64,000 nucleotides of DNA, from positions 3,348,001-3,412,000 of the forward strand of contig JAMKCF010000020.1 in assembly GCA_023634235.1 (NCBI GenBank). Direction: 5' to 3'. Below the pieces are notes generated by a model, which had not been told where the DNA came from, searched no databases, and was given only the letters and a program-made list of their open reading frames with translations. A program made the translations under genes and the position numbers. The DNA is from Pisaster brevispinus (Eukaryota; Echinodermata; Asteroidea; Forcipulatida; Asteriidae). The first letter of the stretch is position 1, and each line of letters begins with the position of its first letter. This document shows, piece after piece, positions 35,001 to 41,245 of this stretch.

Positions 35001-35360
35001 AAAATTAGTCAAAATTGTTTTCGCATGGTCTTGGTGGAAAGGCTTTATACTTAGGACGTCCGTGTAGTGCTACAGACACTGACGTCCTACCAGGGCTACA
35101 GCACACAGTACTGCAGTAAGTACAGTACACAGCAAAACTCCATGAATCTGATTTGCAGTGGATGTCCGGAAACTGGCCACCCGCAACAAGTCAAAATTAC
35201 TCCGACGACTGGTATGAAACAAATTCCAAAACTCTCTCTAAAATTGACCTGAATGTACGACACATTGGCCTGTCTTCGATAAAACGCAACAAAAACTCAC
35301 CTCTTCTACCCTGACACCAAGCTTTGTAGCTACATATGCGACTGGGTTTAGCGCCTCCAT
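10854..35360 (-). CDS. MBOAT2: MBOAT1/2-type lysophospholipid acyltransferase, 12 coding exons
   Basis: Complete gene. Joining exons 35360-35301, 33439-33294, 28165-27995, 26396-26341, 24186-24132, 23057-22880, 21120-21030, 19233-19135, 17673-17570, 16140-15943, 13876-13725 and 11067-10854 gives 1524 nt, 507 residues plus TGA, with frame kept at every GT-AG junction. Members of this family are multi-pass ER membrane enzymes that move an acyl group from acyl-CoA to a lysophospholipid. Recognised blocks include GPMMIL (exon 4), [10 protein letters not shown] (exon 6), [11 protein letters not shown] (exon 9), [19 protein letters not shown] with candidate Asn331/333, and [10 protein letters not shown] with candidate catalytic His364 (exon 10). 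Length fits MBOAT1/MBOAT2 (about 500-520). The ATG at 35360 has a good context (A at -3, G at +4); an in-frame ATG at 35390 would add ten residues. A weak ATTAAA on the minus strand at 10322-10317 is a candidate poly(A) signal. MBOAT1 versus MBOAT2 cannot be separated by eye; a single ancestral co-orthologue is likely. Confidence 0.93.
11105..11170. repeat. Short tandem repeat, 16-bp CTTAACCCTCTTACTT unit
   Basis: Three to four copies of a 16-bp unit lie 40-100 bp upstream (sense direction) of the exon 12 acceptor in intron 11. On the transcribed sense strand each copy reads AAGTAAGAGGG, resembling a 5' splice-site core. Confidence 0.8.
11499..11820. repeat. Minisatellite of about 75-90 bp, four copies
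   Basis: GTAGTCTGGCACACA-type starts at 11499, 11574, 11664 and 11753 give spacings of 75, 90 and 89 bp; each unit carries ATAATCATAGATGTTAAACC and GAGAGATTGGCTG. Located in MBOAT intron 11. Confidence 0.85.
11965..12175 (-). mobile_element. Hairpin-core MITE (M1), partial copy
   Basis: Minus-strand copy of the family best seen at 45635-46065 and 57165-57600: GAACGGACACCAACCCTCAG, then a decayed GAGAAACGATTC...GAATCGTTTCTC-type hairpin, then a GGTAGGGTCAT end. Intron 11. The remaining 12176-13120 shows nothing recognisable. Confidence 0.55.
13125..13440 (+). mobile_element. tRNA-derived SINE, full body
   Basis: The head GTTGTGGCCGAGTGGTCTAG ... GTGGGTTCGAATCCCGGTC (A and B boxes, Leu/Ser-type long variable region) is followed by the conserved body TGTCCTTGAGCAAGTCACTT and AACCTTAATTGCTTC. 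The body then runs CTAGTGGGTGATACCCATGC to GGCAACGCGCCCCTGG. This is the most complete copy of the family. The TTGAGCAAGNCACTT motif resembles the conserved central domain of V-SINE/MetaSINE families (family-level knowledge). Confidence 0.8.
13725..13876 (-). CDS. MBOAT2: MBOAT exon 11 (residues 387-437)
   Basis: Acceptor TTTGCAG, donor GTAAGT. Encodes [20 protein letters not shown] then [20 protein letters not shown], matching the Q-L-K-L-F-Y-D-x-I-T-W block of MBOAT1/2. Confidence 0.94.
13915..14290. mobile_element. Hairpin-core MITE (M2), full-length copy
   Basis: Bounded by GGGTATACCTTTAGTAATTAC and an imperfect inverted GGTACATGTATACCTTTA end, with the internal hairpin CTGAGAAACATTTCTGCATG / AAACGTTTCTCAG. 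Related copies: 38855-39260, 59628-60010 and 62742-63095. Intron 10, just upstream of exon 11. Confidence 0.55.
14337..14600. repeat. Dispersed repeat R, copy 1 (empty-site copy)
   Basis: Shares TCATGAAATGGAATAGTCCA, GATTTCACCCCGTGATTATA and TTCTGCAGCAATGCACT with 16255-17215, and the preceding part with 28655-29210. It is uninterrupted where the 16255 copy carries a MITE plus SINE, so it preserves the pre-insertion sequence. Confidence 0.7.
14853..15385 (-). mobile_element. Two tandem tRNA-centred repeats, copies 2 and 3
   Basis: Two copies (about 14853-15142 and 15143-15385) run head to tail in the same orientation. Each starts on the plus strand with AAGTAATAAACC[A/C]...GGTAAATTTTAA, holds the antisense tRNA-like core (GCAGGA[C/T]TTGAACC ... 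CTCTACCAA...TAGCCAT), and ends with the GCCAGTCAGAAGCCAT body. The first core has lost its anticodon arm. Confidence 0.75.
15838..15916 (-). mobile_element. tRNA-centred repeat fragment beside exon 10 donor
   Basis: GGGTAAATTTTAACAATAAT and GCAGGACTTGAACCAACAAA, followed by CTCCGGATT, match half a repeat and stop at the anticodon arm. The fragment ends only about 27 bp from the exon 10/intron 10 border, so it lies at intron position about +27 in the transcript. Confidence 0.75.
15943..16140 (-). CDS. MBOAT2: MBOAT exon 10, catalytic core (residues 321-386)
   Basis: Acceptor TCTTGCAG, donor AGA|GTGAGT. Encodes [40 protein letters not shown], then [20 protein letters not shown]. Asn331/Asn333 and His364 in W-H-G are the conserved polar residues expected at the acyl-transfer site. 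Codon use is markedly GC-rich compared with the surrounding introns. Confidence 0.95.
16728..17152. mobile_element. CWG-flanked MITE inserted in repeat R
   Basis: Ends GGGTCGATTTCACAAAGCGC and, reading outward from the right, GGGCCGATTCACCAAGACC are imperfect inverted repeats; AAGATTCATCTTAAG-like arms lie inside. Flanking triplets are CAG (16725-16727) and CTG (17153-17155). It is itself split by a SINE at 16854-17088. Confidence 0.7.
16854..17088 (+). mobile_element. SINE-3 with perfect 15-bp target duplication
   Basis: The duplication TACATCTATTTAATC is found at 16839-16853 and 17089-17103. The element starts with a compact antisense tRNA-like block (GGATTCGAACC ... CCACCGGGCTAGC) and continues with a sense tRNA-like head (TGCTCTAGTGGTAAGACATC ... 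GGGTTCGAATCCC). A body follows with AAAGCACTGAGCATACAGTGC, ending CCCCGATGCAAATAT. A decayed relative lies at 31085-31215. The long duplication indicates LINE-type integration. Confidence 0.8.
17570..17673 (-). CDS. MBOAT2: MBOAT exon 9 (residues 286-320)
   Basis: Acceptor TTTTCCAG; encodes [20 protein letters not shown] and [15 protein letters not shown]. The donor is GAG|GTTGGA, weaker than the GTRAGT-type donors elsewhere in the gene, but exon 10 continues in the correct phase and alignment. Confidence 0.9.
17750..18069. mobile_element. MITE family B, second copy
   Basis: Left end CAAGTTCAAGTGCACACATTT and right end, read outward, CAAGTTCGAGTGCATACCATG. Internal sequence GTTCAACACTTCCATTGCCT is complementary to that of 3779-4146, so the two copies lie in opposite internal orientations. 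MBOAT intron 8. Confidence 0.7.
18103..18975. mobile_element. Triple-nested inverted-repeat insertion
   Basis: Outer arms AGATTTCATATAATCACAC...AAGATTGATAC and GGTTAAGATCAATCTTAG...TTGTGAAATCGAAC form a decayed MITE related to 16728. Inside, GACGAAGGTGCAAGATG (18175) and CATCTTGCACCTTCGG (18907) are inverted. Inside that, TTATATATAGGAACTAGAGG (18211) and CCTCTAGTTCCTATATATAA (18694) are a further perfect inverted pair. Three elements appear to have inserted successively in intron 8. No transposase frame is visible in the 460-bp centre. Confidence 0.6.
19135..19233 (-). CDS. MBOAT2: MBOAT exon 8 (residues 253-286)
   Basis: Acceptor TTCCACAG, donor GTAAGA. Encodes [20 protein letters not shown] then [13 protein letters not shown], matching the family arm that ends K-Y-Y/F-x-A-W before DAINN. 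Two phase-1 junctions keep the frame. Confidence 0.9.
19460..19690 (-). mobile_element. Degenerate tRNA-derived SINE
   Basis: On the minus strand the body TGTCCTAAAGCAAGACACTT and AACCACTTTTGCC is followed by GTGTTGTGTAATGCACTTAA and a tail with GTGTTTCTGGCAGTGGC. The tRNA head is nearly lost. Intron 7. Confidence 0.65.
19764..20997. repeat. 27-bp minisatellite with 163-bp and 597-bp higher-order periods
   Basis: The basic unit alternates GACTCAGACTTGGACTCAG and ACAACAGG. A 28-bp variant containing CAAGACAGCCGGG starts at 19942, 20105, 20268, 20539, 20702 and 20865: spacings 163, 163, 271, 163, 163 (6x27+1 and 10x27+1). Private variants (CTCACTCTTGG at 20063/20660, CGGATTT at 20311/20908, GGACTAAGAC at 20345/20942) recur exactly 597 bp apart. 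All long frames over this region on both strands are products of the stop-free repeat, shifting frame at each 28-bp unit. Located in MBOAT intron 7, beginning about 35 bp from the exon 7 donor. Confidence 0.95.
21030..21120 (-). CDS. MBOAT2: MBOAT exon 7 (residues 223-253)
   Basis: Acceptor TTTTTCAG, donor GTAAGT. Encodes [20 protein letters not shown] (membrane segment) and [10 protein letters not shown]. About 35 bp beyond its donor the large 27-bp minisatellite begins. Confidence 0.9.
21330..21545 (-). mobile_element. tRNA-derived SINE, minus strand
   Basis: Minus strand: head GGTTTAGTGCATCAGACTC ... GTGTGGGTTCGAATCCCGGT, body TTGAGCAAGACACTTGACCA and TAATTGCTTCGCATCACCC, then TAAATGGGTACCTGTGAGGG. 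Closely similar to 27568-27900. Intron 6. Confidence 0.78.
21640..21756. mobile_element. MITE family C, compact copy
   Basis: TTGGCCGCCATCGTTGATG (21640) and CATCGACGATGGCGGTCAA (21738) are inverted repeats with two mismatches. The right end runs into TGACGTCA. Partial relatives occur at 4258 and 6690. Confidence 0.65.
22367..22610. repeat. 110-bp tandem duplication
   Basis: GTAGGAGGGTTGACTGTGTA (22367) recurs as GTAGGAGAGTTGACTGTGTA (22477), each followed by GATGCATTCACAA-type sequence; a partial third start lies near 22597. Intron 6. Confidence 0.75.
22721..22815. repeat. Hairpin-forming inverted repeat
   Basis: GAGCTCGTGGAATACAGAAA/AATATAG and CTATATTTTTCCAGATTCCA/CTCAAGC form an imperfect stem of about 30 bp around a 25-35 nt loop. 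It lies 65 bp downstream of the exon 6 donor in intron 6. Confidence 0.6.
22880..23057 (-). CDS. MBOAT2: MBOAT exon 6 (residues 163-222)
   Basis: Acceptor CCTTCAG, donor GTAAGC. Encodes [19 protein letters not shown], then [19 protein letters not shown] and a polar loop ending EEPSSK. The L-x-G-P-x-C/S-x-(x)-D/Y-Y motif region is characteristic of MBOAT enzymes. Confidence 0.94.
23510..23870 (-). mobile_element. LINE RT C-terminal and 3'-tail remnant
   Basis: The minus frame reads [20 protein letters not shown] followed by [20 protein letters not shown], the conserved end of CR1/L2-like reverse-transcriptase proteins. The minus-strand 3' end TTTGTAAAGCACCATATAAA and TGATTTGTATTATTG is a typical LINE tail. 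Intron 5. Confidence 0.7.
23886..24058 (-). mobile_element. tRNA-centred repeat fragment
   Basis: TTTGGGTTGAACAA, CATGAGTTGAACATGCC, GAGCTCTACCAACTAAGCTA, GGTGCCAGTCAGAAGC in family order; the anticodon arm is deleted. Intron 5, ending about 75 bp from exon 5. Confidence 0.65.
24132..24186 (-). CDS. MBOAT2: MBOAT exon 5 (residues 145-163)
   Basis: A 55-nt exon, acceptor TTTTTCAG, donor GTAGGA, encoding [18 protein letters not shown], the charged linker equivalent to KDEELTSSQRDLAVRR in vertebrate proteins. Confidence 0.9.
24380..24926. mobile_element. Mutator-like foldback element with 10-bp target duplication
   Basis: The two arms (about 24380-24548 and 24752-24926) are long imperfect inverted repeats of roughly 165 bp starting AGCCTTGTCCAAGGCTCTTT. 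The element is flanked by exact TTAGAAGGGT at 24370-24379 and 24928-24937. TIR length and a 9-11 bp duplication fit a non-autonomous Mutator/MULE-type element; the superfamily is inference. The 200-bp centre has no transposase. A 155-residue minus frame crossing the element is spurious. MBOAT intron 4. Confidence 0.8.
25100..25530. repeat. 16-bp minisatellite, about 27 copies
   Basis: Unit CAACCCAGTCATGGAG repeated with almost no variation except a C-to-G change at 25183, 25231, 25407 and 25471 (spacings 48, 176 and 64, all multiples of 16). Since 16 is not divisible by 3 and no frame contains a stop, all three plus frames are open with a 16-residue period; these are not genes. MBOAT intron 4. 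Confidence 0.95.
25605..25790 (+). repeat. Dispersed repeat D, copy 1
   Basis: Contains GGCTCAAAATTGACACTGGA, ACAAGTCCGGTGGTCTTGTGT, TTGTTCAAATGCTGACTTTC and TCTGTTGAGTATTAAC, found in the same order at 32820-33180 and inverted at 33950-34260. Origin unknown. A fragment (TTCTGGTTCAGTAAATTTCTTGAGC) is at 26198. Confidence 0.65.
25865..26180 (-). mobile_element. LINE RT C-terminal remnant
   Basis: The minus frame reads [20 protein letters not shown] then [19 protein letters not shown], a clear LINE reverse-transcriptase C-terminus; downstream a GGGCTATATGAATGTATTG tail. Intron 4, ending about 160 bp from exon 4. Confidence 0.8.
26341..26396 (-). CDS. MBOAT2: MBOAT exon 4 (residues 126-145)
   Basis: A 56-nt exon between TTTGCAG and GTAAGT encoding [20 protein letters not shown], the conserved GPMMI...K(L/I)xxLAxxIHDG block of MBOAT1/2 proteins. 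Confidence 0.93.
26400..27567. other. MBOAT intron 3, part without recognised elements
   Basis: AT-rich sequence. A short duplication, CCCAGACCAGGGCAACAGAGG / CCAAGACTAGGGCAACAGAGG, occurs at about 26515-26556. Nothing else recognised. Confidence 0.45.
27568..27900 (+). mobile_element. tRNA-derived SINE
   Basis: CTTGCGCGGCCGAGTGGTTT ... GGTTTGAATCCCGGTCATG (tRNA head), GTCCTTGAGCAAGACACTTA (core), CACCCAGGGGTAAATGGGTA, ending near GCGCTATACAGGTACG. A well-preserved copy in MBOAT intron 3, ending about 95 bp from exon 3. Confidence 0.8.
27995..28165 (-). CDS. MBOAT2: MBOAT exon 3 (residues 69-126)
   Basis: Acceptor TTGCAG; completes Trp69, then [19 protein letters not shown] and [20 protein letters not shown], two membrane segments; donor GTGAGT after ATAGG. 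Phase 2 to exon 4. Confidence 0.92.
28655..29210. repeat. Dispersed repeat R, copy 3
   Basis: GATCCTTGCCATTTGATGGA, AGTGTCGTTCCTAAAATAAT, GTGGGGTGGACGAGGTTCTG and TCAAGATTTCACCTCCTGAT occur in the same order as in 16255-16727 plus 17153-17215. Uninterrupted. MBOAT intron 2. Confidence 0.7.
29325..29510 (-). mobile_element. SINE 3' half
   Basis: Minus strand GGGAAGGTACATGTAGTGCA, CTCTGCTCTGCC, GTGGATGATACCCATGCC, GGGGGTAACCCTGTTTCAGT: the body of the 13125-13440 SINE without its tRNA head. Intron 2. Confidence 0.7.
29511..31084. other. MBOAT intron 2, unassigned part
   Basis: AT-rich; a hydrophobic frame at 29601-29834 reflects T-rich sequence. No exon, RNA gene or array recognised. Confidence 0.45.
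31085..31215 (+). mobile_element. Decayed SINE-3 copy
   Basis: GACATCTGCTCTACAACTTG, TGTTCGAATCCTACC, then AAAGCACTGAGTTTGCAGTG parallel the sense head and body of the element at 16854-17088. Intron 2. Confidence 0.6.
31763..31903. repeat. Long hairpin (about 140 nt inverted repeat)
   Basis: Arms AACAATTGTTGC ... TGATGGGGTCCA ... TTTTGTACACC ... GGGCAAATGG and their complement (CCATTTGCCC ... GGTGTACAAAA ... TGGACCCTATCA ... AAATTGTT) pair along most of about 60 bp with small bulges around a loop of about 20 nt. No free-standing gene signal. Intron 2. Confidence 0.7.
32820..33180 (+). repeat. Dispersed repeat D, copy 2
   Basis: GGTGCAAAATTAATACTGGA, ACAAGTCCGGCGGTCTTGTG, TTGTTCAAATGTTGACTTTG, TCTGTTGAGTATTTATG align with copy 1 at 25605. 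It continues with GTGACACTGTGTCACATTTT and a TTCTGGTCTTGTGAAC block duplicated at 32770. Intron 1. Confidence 0.65.
33294..33439 (-). CDS. MBOAT2: MBOAT exon 2 (residues 21-69)
   Basis: Acceptor TTTCAG before GTCAAC; begins [20 protein letters not shown] (first membrane segment) and ends in SFG plus two bases of Trp69; donor GTAAGT. Matches the family VNFVxCQ start and a second hydrophobic stretch ([15 protein letters not shown]). Confidence 0.92.
33525..33832 (-). mobile_element. tRNA-centred repeat, best-preserved copy
   Basis: The minus-strand core 33600-33670 (GGATAGCTCAGTTGGTAGAG, CGCCGGTATGTTAATCCGG, GTTCAAGTCCCGCTCCAGTC) has an intact A box, B box and seven-base anticodon loop ATGTTAA, giving a GTT (Asn-like) anticodon with one mismatch in the stem. 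It is flanked on both sides by family sequence. It has no CCA context or terminator to suggest a functional gene. Intron 1. Confidence 0.78.
33950..34260 (-). repeat. Dispersed repeat D, inverted copy
   Basis: On the minus strand it reads GTTCAAATGGTGACTTTGAGTC and TTGAGCTACAAGCCCCACAG, matching copies at 25605, 26198 and 32820. Intron 1. Confidence 0.6.
34261..35300. other. MBOAT intron 1, 5' part, unassigned
   Basis: Contains GCGACGGCGGCCATTTTTG at about 34667, a YY1-like GCGGCCAT context, and otherwise nothing recognised. Confidence 0.4.
35301..35360 (-). CDS. MBOAT2: MBOAT exon 1 (residues 1-20)
   Basis: Encodes [20 protein letters not shown], then donor GTGAGT; phase 0 to exon 2. This aligns with the short cytosolic N-terminus before the first membrane segment in the family. 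The frame stays open upstream, so the true start could be the ATG at 35390. Confidence 0.8.
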
Positions 35361-35600
35361 GTTGCTGCACAACCCAATAGCACACTGCATAGTCTGCTTT
35401 CTAAAACATGCATGACACTCAATCGACCGAATATTCCTTCCAGGCTGCAGTCTGCATGTAAAAAGTTAGGCGTAGGCCCGGGTGACACAACCTTGTTTAC
35501 GGATGCTTTTCCCCACTGGGCCCCTTGGGTGCTCATTACCGATTAACCGTTTTTAGAACAGGGGTCGACTACCACGTGAGCACGAAGTTGTACAGACTAG
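35361..35600 (-). promoter_or_regulatory. Presumed 5' UTR/promoter region of MBOAT
   Basis: Lies directly upstream of the MBOAT start. The reading frame is open through this region but lacks similarity to family proteins beyond the chosen start. No TATA box was recognised at a sensible distance. Assignment rests on position alone. Confidence 0.35.
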
Positions 35601-35834
35601 GAAAATGCTGTACAAAGGTCAAGACTTGATTGCCAGTCTGAAATCGTTGTTATTTTTGTCTGCTTCTCAAAGACTTGGAACATATCTACATTCTGCAGTC
35701 TTGACATGGTCTATACGTTGAAAACTACGGAAATTGACAAGCAATAAATATTGAAGTTCAATGTGTTTATGATCGTTCGTGGCCAAGATTAAGAAATATT
35801 TAAAATAGAAAGAAAAAAAGAGAGGAAAAACACA

Positions 35835-35895
35835 CCAAACAAACAAACAAACAAACAAACACCCCAACAAACACCCCAACAAACAAACAAACAAC
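35835..35895. repeat. (CAAA)n-type simple repeat
   Basis: AACAAACAAACAAAC runs interrupted by two CACCCCAACAAA blocks; similar composition to 41045-41245. Confidence 0.9.
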
Positions 35896-36771
35896 TATTA
35901 TAGGTCCCTTAATGTGTTTAAAATCGAAAACCTCTAGCAAAGCCTCAATAAAATGTATCATACCTAGCCATAAGAATGGAAACGCTAGTAGTCGTACGCT
36001 AGGCTTAAAAATGCAGTGGTTTAAATTTCATAGTTTTTATTCAATTATTCATAGTCATAATCCTCTGGTTGCAATAGTCAAAATAGATAAAATACATGAA
36101 TAAATCAAAGTAATATGATGTCAGTGCCTGTTAAAACGTTGTGGAAAAAGTTATACATTCTTAGAAAATCGGTCGTACACTTGATAATCAGCCGAATTCA
36201 GAATCATATGACTTAAATTGAAATCATCGATTGGCGTTTTCTTATTGAGTTTTGAGCACCAAATGAAACTCACCTCATGCCATCTTTTGTATGGTATTTG
36301 TTTAATATATTTATAATTATATAATACTTCTATATCTGTTTGGTTTTAGTGTTGATTTGTCATGATTTTTTTAAAATGGAAAACTAGTGTTAAACTAGCC
36401 ACTGAGTACTACTCACAGACTCGGCAGTACTTCATACTCGACTACTTGACTACTTGGCTACAATCACTGGGTATTAGTTCATTTGACCCACCCACCCGCA
36501 TTTCTAAAACAAATGCAAGCTTTTAATCATAGATATGTAGGCTTATACTGAAAAATAAAACCGAGTTGATTTGTAATGTTTAATTATCAAGTAATAAACC
36601 ACAATGTTAACTCCTCTCAAAATATCAACAACCCCGGGGACACAAAAAAAAACCAACCAATCCTTCAAAATCATGTCCTTCAAATCTTTGATTTACAGAG
36701 AAAGTTGTGTATTTACAATTTAGTTTATTCATAAGGCTCAGCGAATCCTCCTCTCACCATCATTTTAGTGT

Positions 36772-36817
36772 GGTGCACCCACTGATCTCTATTATAATAG
36801 AGATCAGTTGGTGCACC
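36772..36817. repeat. 46-bp near-perfect palindrome
   Basis: GGTGCACC, one base, then the perfect 28-bp palindrome ACTGATCTCTATTA/TAATAGAGATCAGT, one base, then GGTGCACC. Only the symmetric C/T pair flanking the 28-mer fails to match. No homologue elsewhere in the window. Confidence 0.9.
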
Positions 36818-38854
36818 CTGAAAAGTCCCTCTGTGGATGAGGCGCCCTGGTAAACAAAGGCTAGGGAGGCAGTGATCGTACTCTCTCCACAAAATGTGCA
36901 TAGCGCCCCCATTAGGTCGGCCCATGAAAGGTTTCATTAATGTTCCTGTAAAATCATCAGAACCACACTTGGATGTATTCCAATAAGCACACTAAAATTA
37001 ACCACCCGATTGGAAATTATACAAAGTATATTGACCAAGCAAAGCTTGTGCAGTTCAATTTGATTTAGTTTGCCATTTTAATAGGTATTTAAAGCTTTTT
37101 ATGAGATATGGCGAACATCAAGAATACATGCACCGTTTGGTTTGGGTCTGTACATACAGAAAGATTTTACCCAAACCAAATTTACAGTGACATTTTTACG
37201 TGTCCACCATATTTCCAAATGGTTTATGTTATGCATGCCTGTGGCAATTTTCATCAAATTGAATGTTCACGTATCAGTCAAGAAAAACATCAATGTAGGA
37301 TTTCGTTCGCTTACTGTGATTCGGCTATTACAATCTGTAATTTAAGACCCGAATTTTGAAATCAATTTTCTTGAAGGTGGCAGAAATCATCAGGGAATTT
37401 GTGAATATCACGTTTCCTGAAGATTACCAATTTGTACAAAACATTAACAAGTTCTAGAACTGGGGAAGAAAGGTGTAAAGTTTCGATAGGTCAGATTGTG
37501 AGATAATTTCTTCCATTGAAACTTTGCAGTGGGAGGGCCCCTGTCAGCACTTGCTGCCATATAGTATTGATATTTCCATTATCTTTAAACAAATCCACTG
37601 GTCCACTTATGCCATGATATCCTAAGCTGGACCATGCCACACGTCCAATAGGGGGCGTCAATCAACAGGGGTCAGTGATTTGGTCAGTAGGTGGGCGGGG
37701 AAAACAACTCTGCCAGCATATTTTGTGTACATAATCGGTAGGTCAAAATAACTGTCAATGACAGATGAAATCAAATTTTAAAACTTAATTGATTAAAAAA
37801 CAAATTTTGGAAGCCCAGATTAACCCAGTCATTACCTGGACATGTAAACAACACACTTTGATAAAAAAAGAAAAAGAAAAAAGAATCGTTGAAAAAGTAC
37901 AAACCCTCTTAACCTATGGAAGCTTGTCAGTCCAGCATGCGATGCGACCAACAGGTACCCCCTTGAAGGTTGTCCAAAAGAATGAGCCAACACAAAGTAA
38001 CAAACCCATTGTCATTTCATAGCTTACCCTAATTCGGTGAAGTTGAGTTCAAAAAGTTTATGTGTGCTGAACCTATACGAATGTTTCAATATCACAGGCT
38101 GTTGAGCCACATGCATTTCTCTTTAATTACATTTGAAGCCTATTTGAATCTAATTACTAACTGGATTTACATCGCAACGAATAGCCCATAATATGCAAGT
38201 CACAATGATCGGTGCGCAAATGATTTTGGGTGGTATCTTAGTCCACCGGCAGCTCTATTGGCGCGCTGAGTCCATCTTGGCATCTTGATTTTTAAACTGT
38301 ATTCTAATTTCCAAGATGCATTGCGGTATATTTTATCCATGACGCTTGTCCAAACGGGCTGTTGCCAGAAGAATCAATGCCCTATTTTCGAAGCAAGTAC
38401 ACTAGTACCACAGCGTCCCACAAAGTACCATCTTCCAGCTGGGTGCGTGGGTTTCTTCTGTTTGCACAGTTGGTATTATCAATAGCAGAAAACTCCACTG
38501 GCCTTTGCGCTTGCGTAAACTGTCTGTGGACTTTACTCTCCACAAAGTCTCTTGTGGAATTTTGTGGCGCGGGAAAGTTGGGATGATAGCACCGACTAAT
38601 ATTGATGATGTGGCGCTATTTGCTAGCCTGCCAGACCACGTCAAACATCAGGGCGAACCTTCTCAGAATGTTGGGTACTGACGTCATTGTTGTTTCTCAA
38701 GAAAAGCTCCGGATGACAAATCTAATAATACAATTTCGGGTGATTAACACAATAAAAATAAGCGTGTATGAGTCAGATGTTATACCATTGATTATGATGC
38801 ACCATTGCATGTTCTTGATAGAATTGACTCGCACTCATCCATAGGTTTCCACCG

Positions 38855-39260
38855 CCAAAGTATACCTTTGGTTTTTTGAACCGTTCGATTGTTTTATTTC
38901 CTGTATAAAATGTAGATGTATACAATAAAACTAACCTGAGAAAAATTCATTCAAAAGGTGGTCGCGTTTGCGAGATATCGCCGAAAATTCGGAGCGAGTA
39001 CTATGTCCACGCAGAAAGAATAATCCCTAATTAGAGTACACAATTCGAGAAACGTTTGTATCAGTAACACTTCTCAGATTCAAACTTTGGGGAATAAAAA
39101 CTTATTTATCTTTTTACATATTAACCACATTACTTTGAAGTGAAATGTTTCTCAAAAATGCTTTATACTATGGAAAGCTTAAGTAGGCTTCTAACCAATA
39201 AGATTTTATTGCCGTTAATATTAAGAGTGATTACCAAACGTACATCTTCCCTTTAACACA
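38855..39260. mobile_element. Hairpin-core MITE (M2), copy
   Basis: Left AAAGTATACCTTTGGTTTTT; right GATTACCAAACGTACATCTT, an inverted relation; an internal decayed hairpin (GAGAAACGTTTGTATCAG, TTCTCAGATTCAAAC). Confidence 0.5.
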
Positions 39261-39334
39261 TCATATAACCTTCAGTGGATTCATAATTATTCATCAGTCC
39301 ATCTGGTCAAGATGACAATGCTCAGCCAATCATG

Positions 39335-39520
39335 TTCTCATTACGGGAAAGCTCCATTAAAGATTTCAAAATTTTGCCGCAACAACTCGGAAACTATGTA
39401 TCCTTCTCACCACTGGGTGTGTTTGCATTGAATTACTTGGGTCATTAAACTTAAAGGATGAGCAGTTAATCTGCCTGGGGCAGTCAGCTGCCCAACTGGT
39501 TTGTGCATGATCCAATTAAG
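39335..39520. repeat. Duplicated conserved block, copy 2 (upstream of MBOAT)
   Basis: Partner of 10505-10680 in the same orientation. The strongest run is CATTGAATTACTTGGGTCA through ATGAGCAGTTAATCTGCC and TTTGTGCATGATCCAATTA, whereas flanking sequence has drifted. Confidence 0.7.
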
Positions 39521-41044
39521 TCCACTGTTTGGAAAAGCAATTACATTGAGATAACAGGTGTGAGCTGTCAGATGAAAAGGATGTTTTATTCTAGCCTCTT
39601 TGCAGCTTTCCCGTAAAGTGTTTTCGAGGATTATGTGCACGTCCATTATTTAGCGGTTCCTTATTTCGCGACAGGCAAAACAGTAGAAACGAGAACTACC
39701 GTAAAGTGTCAAGGAAAATTTAGTTTAACACGTGTATTTCTTAAAACCTGCGGAAAAGTAATGTAAAACTGGGTCAATTTCTAACATGATTCCACCCACC
39801 CCCAACAAAAAGATCGTTAGGTTTTATTTCATTATTTCAATGCAACAATCTTACGAAATGTAAAAGTATGCAAAACTTACATCGCGCGTGCGCACTAGCG
39901 CTACTGGTGGGCAAAATGAGGGAATATAGAGCTTTTTGTATGGGCTGATGGTGGCGTGCGTCTGCCTAGTGCACCACACTACGGCGTTTGCCAACCAATG
40001 GTCTGTATGAACGCAAGCGTGAATGTAATTAGCATAATTTATTTCATGGGAAAAGGCTAATCATTACAAATGTTTTGTATTACTTTATTGCAGATGCATC
40101 ACAAGACTTGGCTACCCGTTCGTACGTAATCTCACCACAGTTTGATGAAAAGAAAGGTACGGAGCTCTGGAATTACCATCCAACTTGCTGAGATCCTGAG
40201 ATAATTTGCAGCAGATCTCGAGCAGGATGTCGGATGGCACTTCTAGAGCTCCGTAGAAAGGGGGAAAATGTGCGTCATGTGATCTATAAAGTCAACCTCG
40301 CGCTCATGAGATCATCGTCTTCCAGGAAAAATGGATACTAATAATAATGTGGGTAGTGGACTCAAGGCGCAAGCAATGACCTTGTTTCGGGGATGAGGAT
40401 TGACGATACTACAGGAGAAAATGACACACTCGCTGAGCTGAATCTGGGAGAATGATTAAAGAGTGGTGTAGGTGAATCGCATTTCACTCTGAAAGTGTGA
40501 AATCAGCCCAGCCTCTAAAGTAGACCAGTAGTAACACTGTTAAGTTTATTAAATTAGCGGTGTTAAATCAAATTAAACATTTTCCGAAATTAATATTTGA
40601 ACCTTCGAAGTGGTATGCCAGACTAAATTCGGTTTGATTAAAATCGACATCTTGTGAAGCGCGTGCTATCTTAGTTAAGATGATGTTGATGTTGTGGATT
40701 TTTGTTGGATGTGTTGGGTTGTTTGTTGGTGTTGTTGTCTTGGCTGTTTATTGTTGCTGCCCAGGGTGTGCCAAAACTGTTCAACTGATTTCCGTGTTGA
40801 GGCCCGGCATTCATTGATACAATTTTATACTAATCTTAGAAGAGACAATTAGTTACGTTGGATATTAAATCACAATTTACCTTGATAGCGAACACATTAT
40901 AGCTTACCTGATATCGATTACGTTATAAACTTGATACAACACTACTTTTCCAAGAAGTATATCAATGTGAAGTATTATAGTCTTACACGAGAGAATGTTA
41001 CCTATAACAGACCCGAAGTTTGTAGAATGTACCAGGGTACCAGA

Positions 41045-41245
41045 TCCTAGTAAAAACAAAACAACAACAAAACAAAACAAGAACAAAACAACAACAAACA
41101 AACAAACAAACAAACAAACACCCCCAACACCCCAACAAACAAACAAACAAACAAACAAACATCCCAACACCCCCCCAAAACCCCCCCCAAAACCCCCCAA
41201 AACCCCAAAACACTAACAAACAAACAAACAAACAAACACCCCATA
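41045..41245. repeat. Simple repeat with C4A4-like blocks
   Basis: AACAAACAAAC runs alternate with CCCCAACA blocks; the centre (about 41168-41210) reads CCCCCCAAAACCCCCCCCAA and CCCCAAAACCCC. The complementary strand has G runs of four or more separated by T4. Confidence 0.9.

Noticed and set aside
41160..41215. C4A4 blocks resembling ciliate telomeres
   Set aside because: Irregular C-run lengths inside a longer CAAA simple repeat; no terminal context and wrong lineage.
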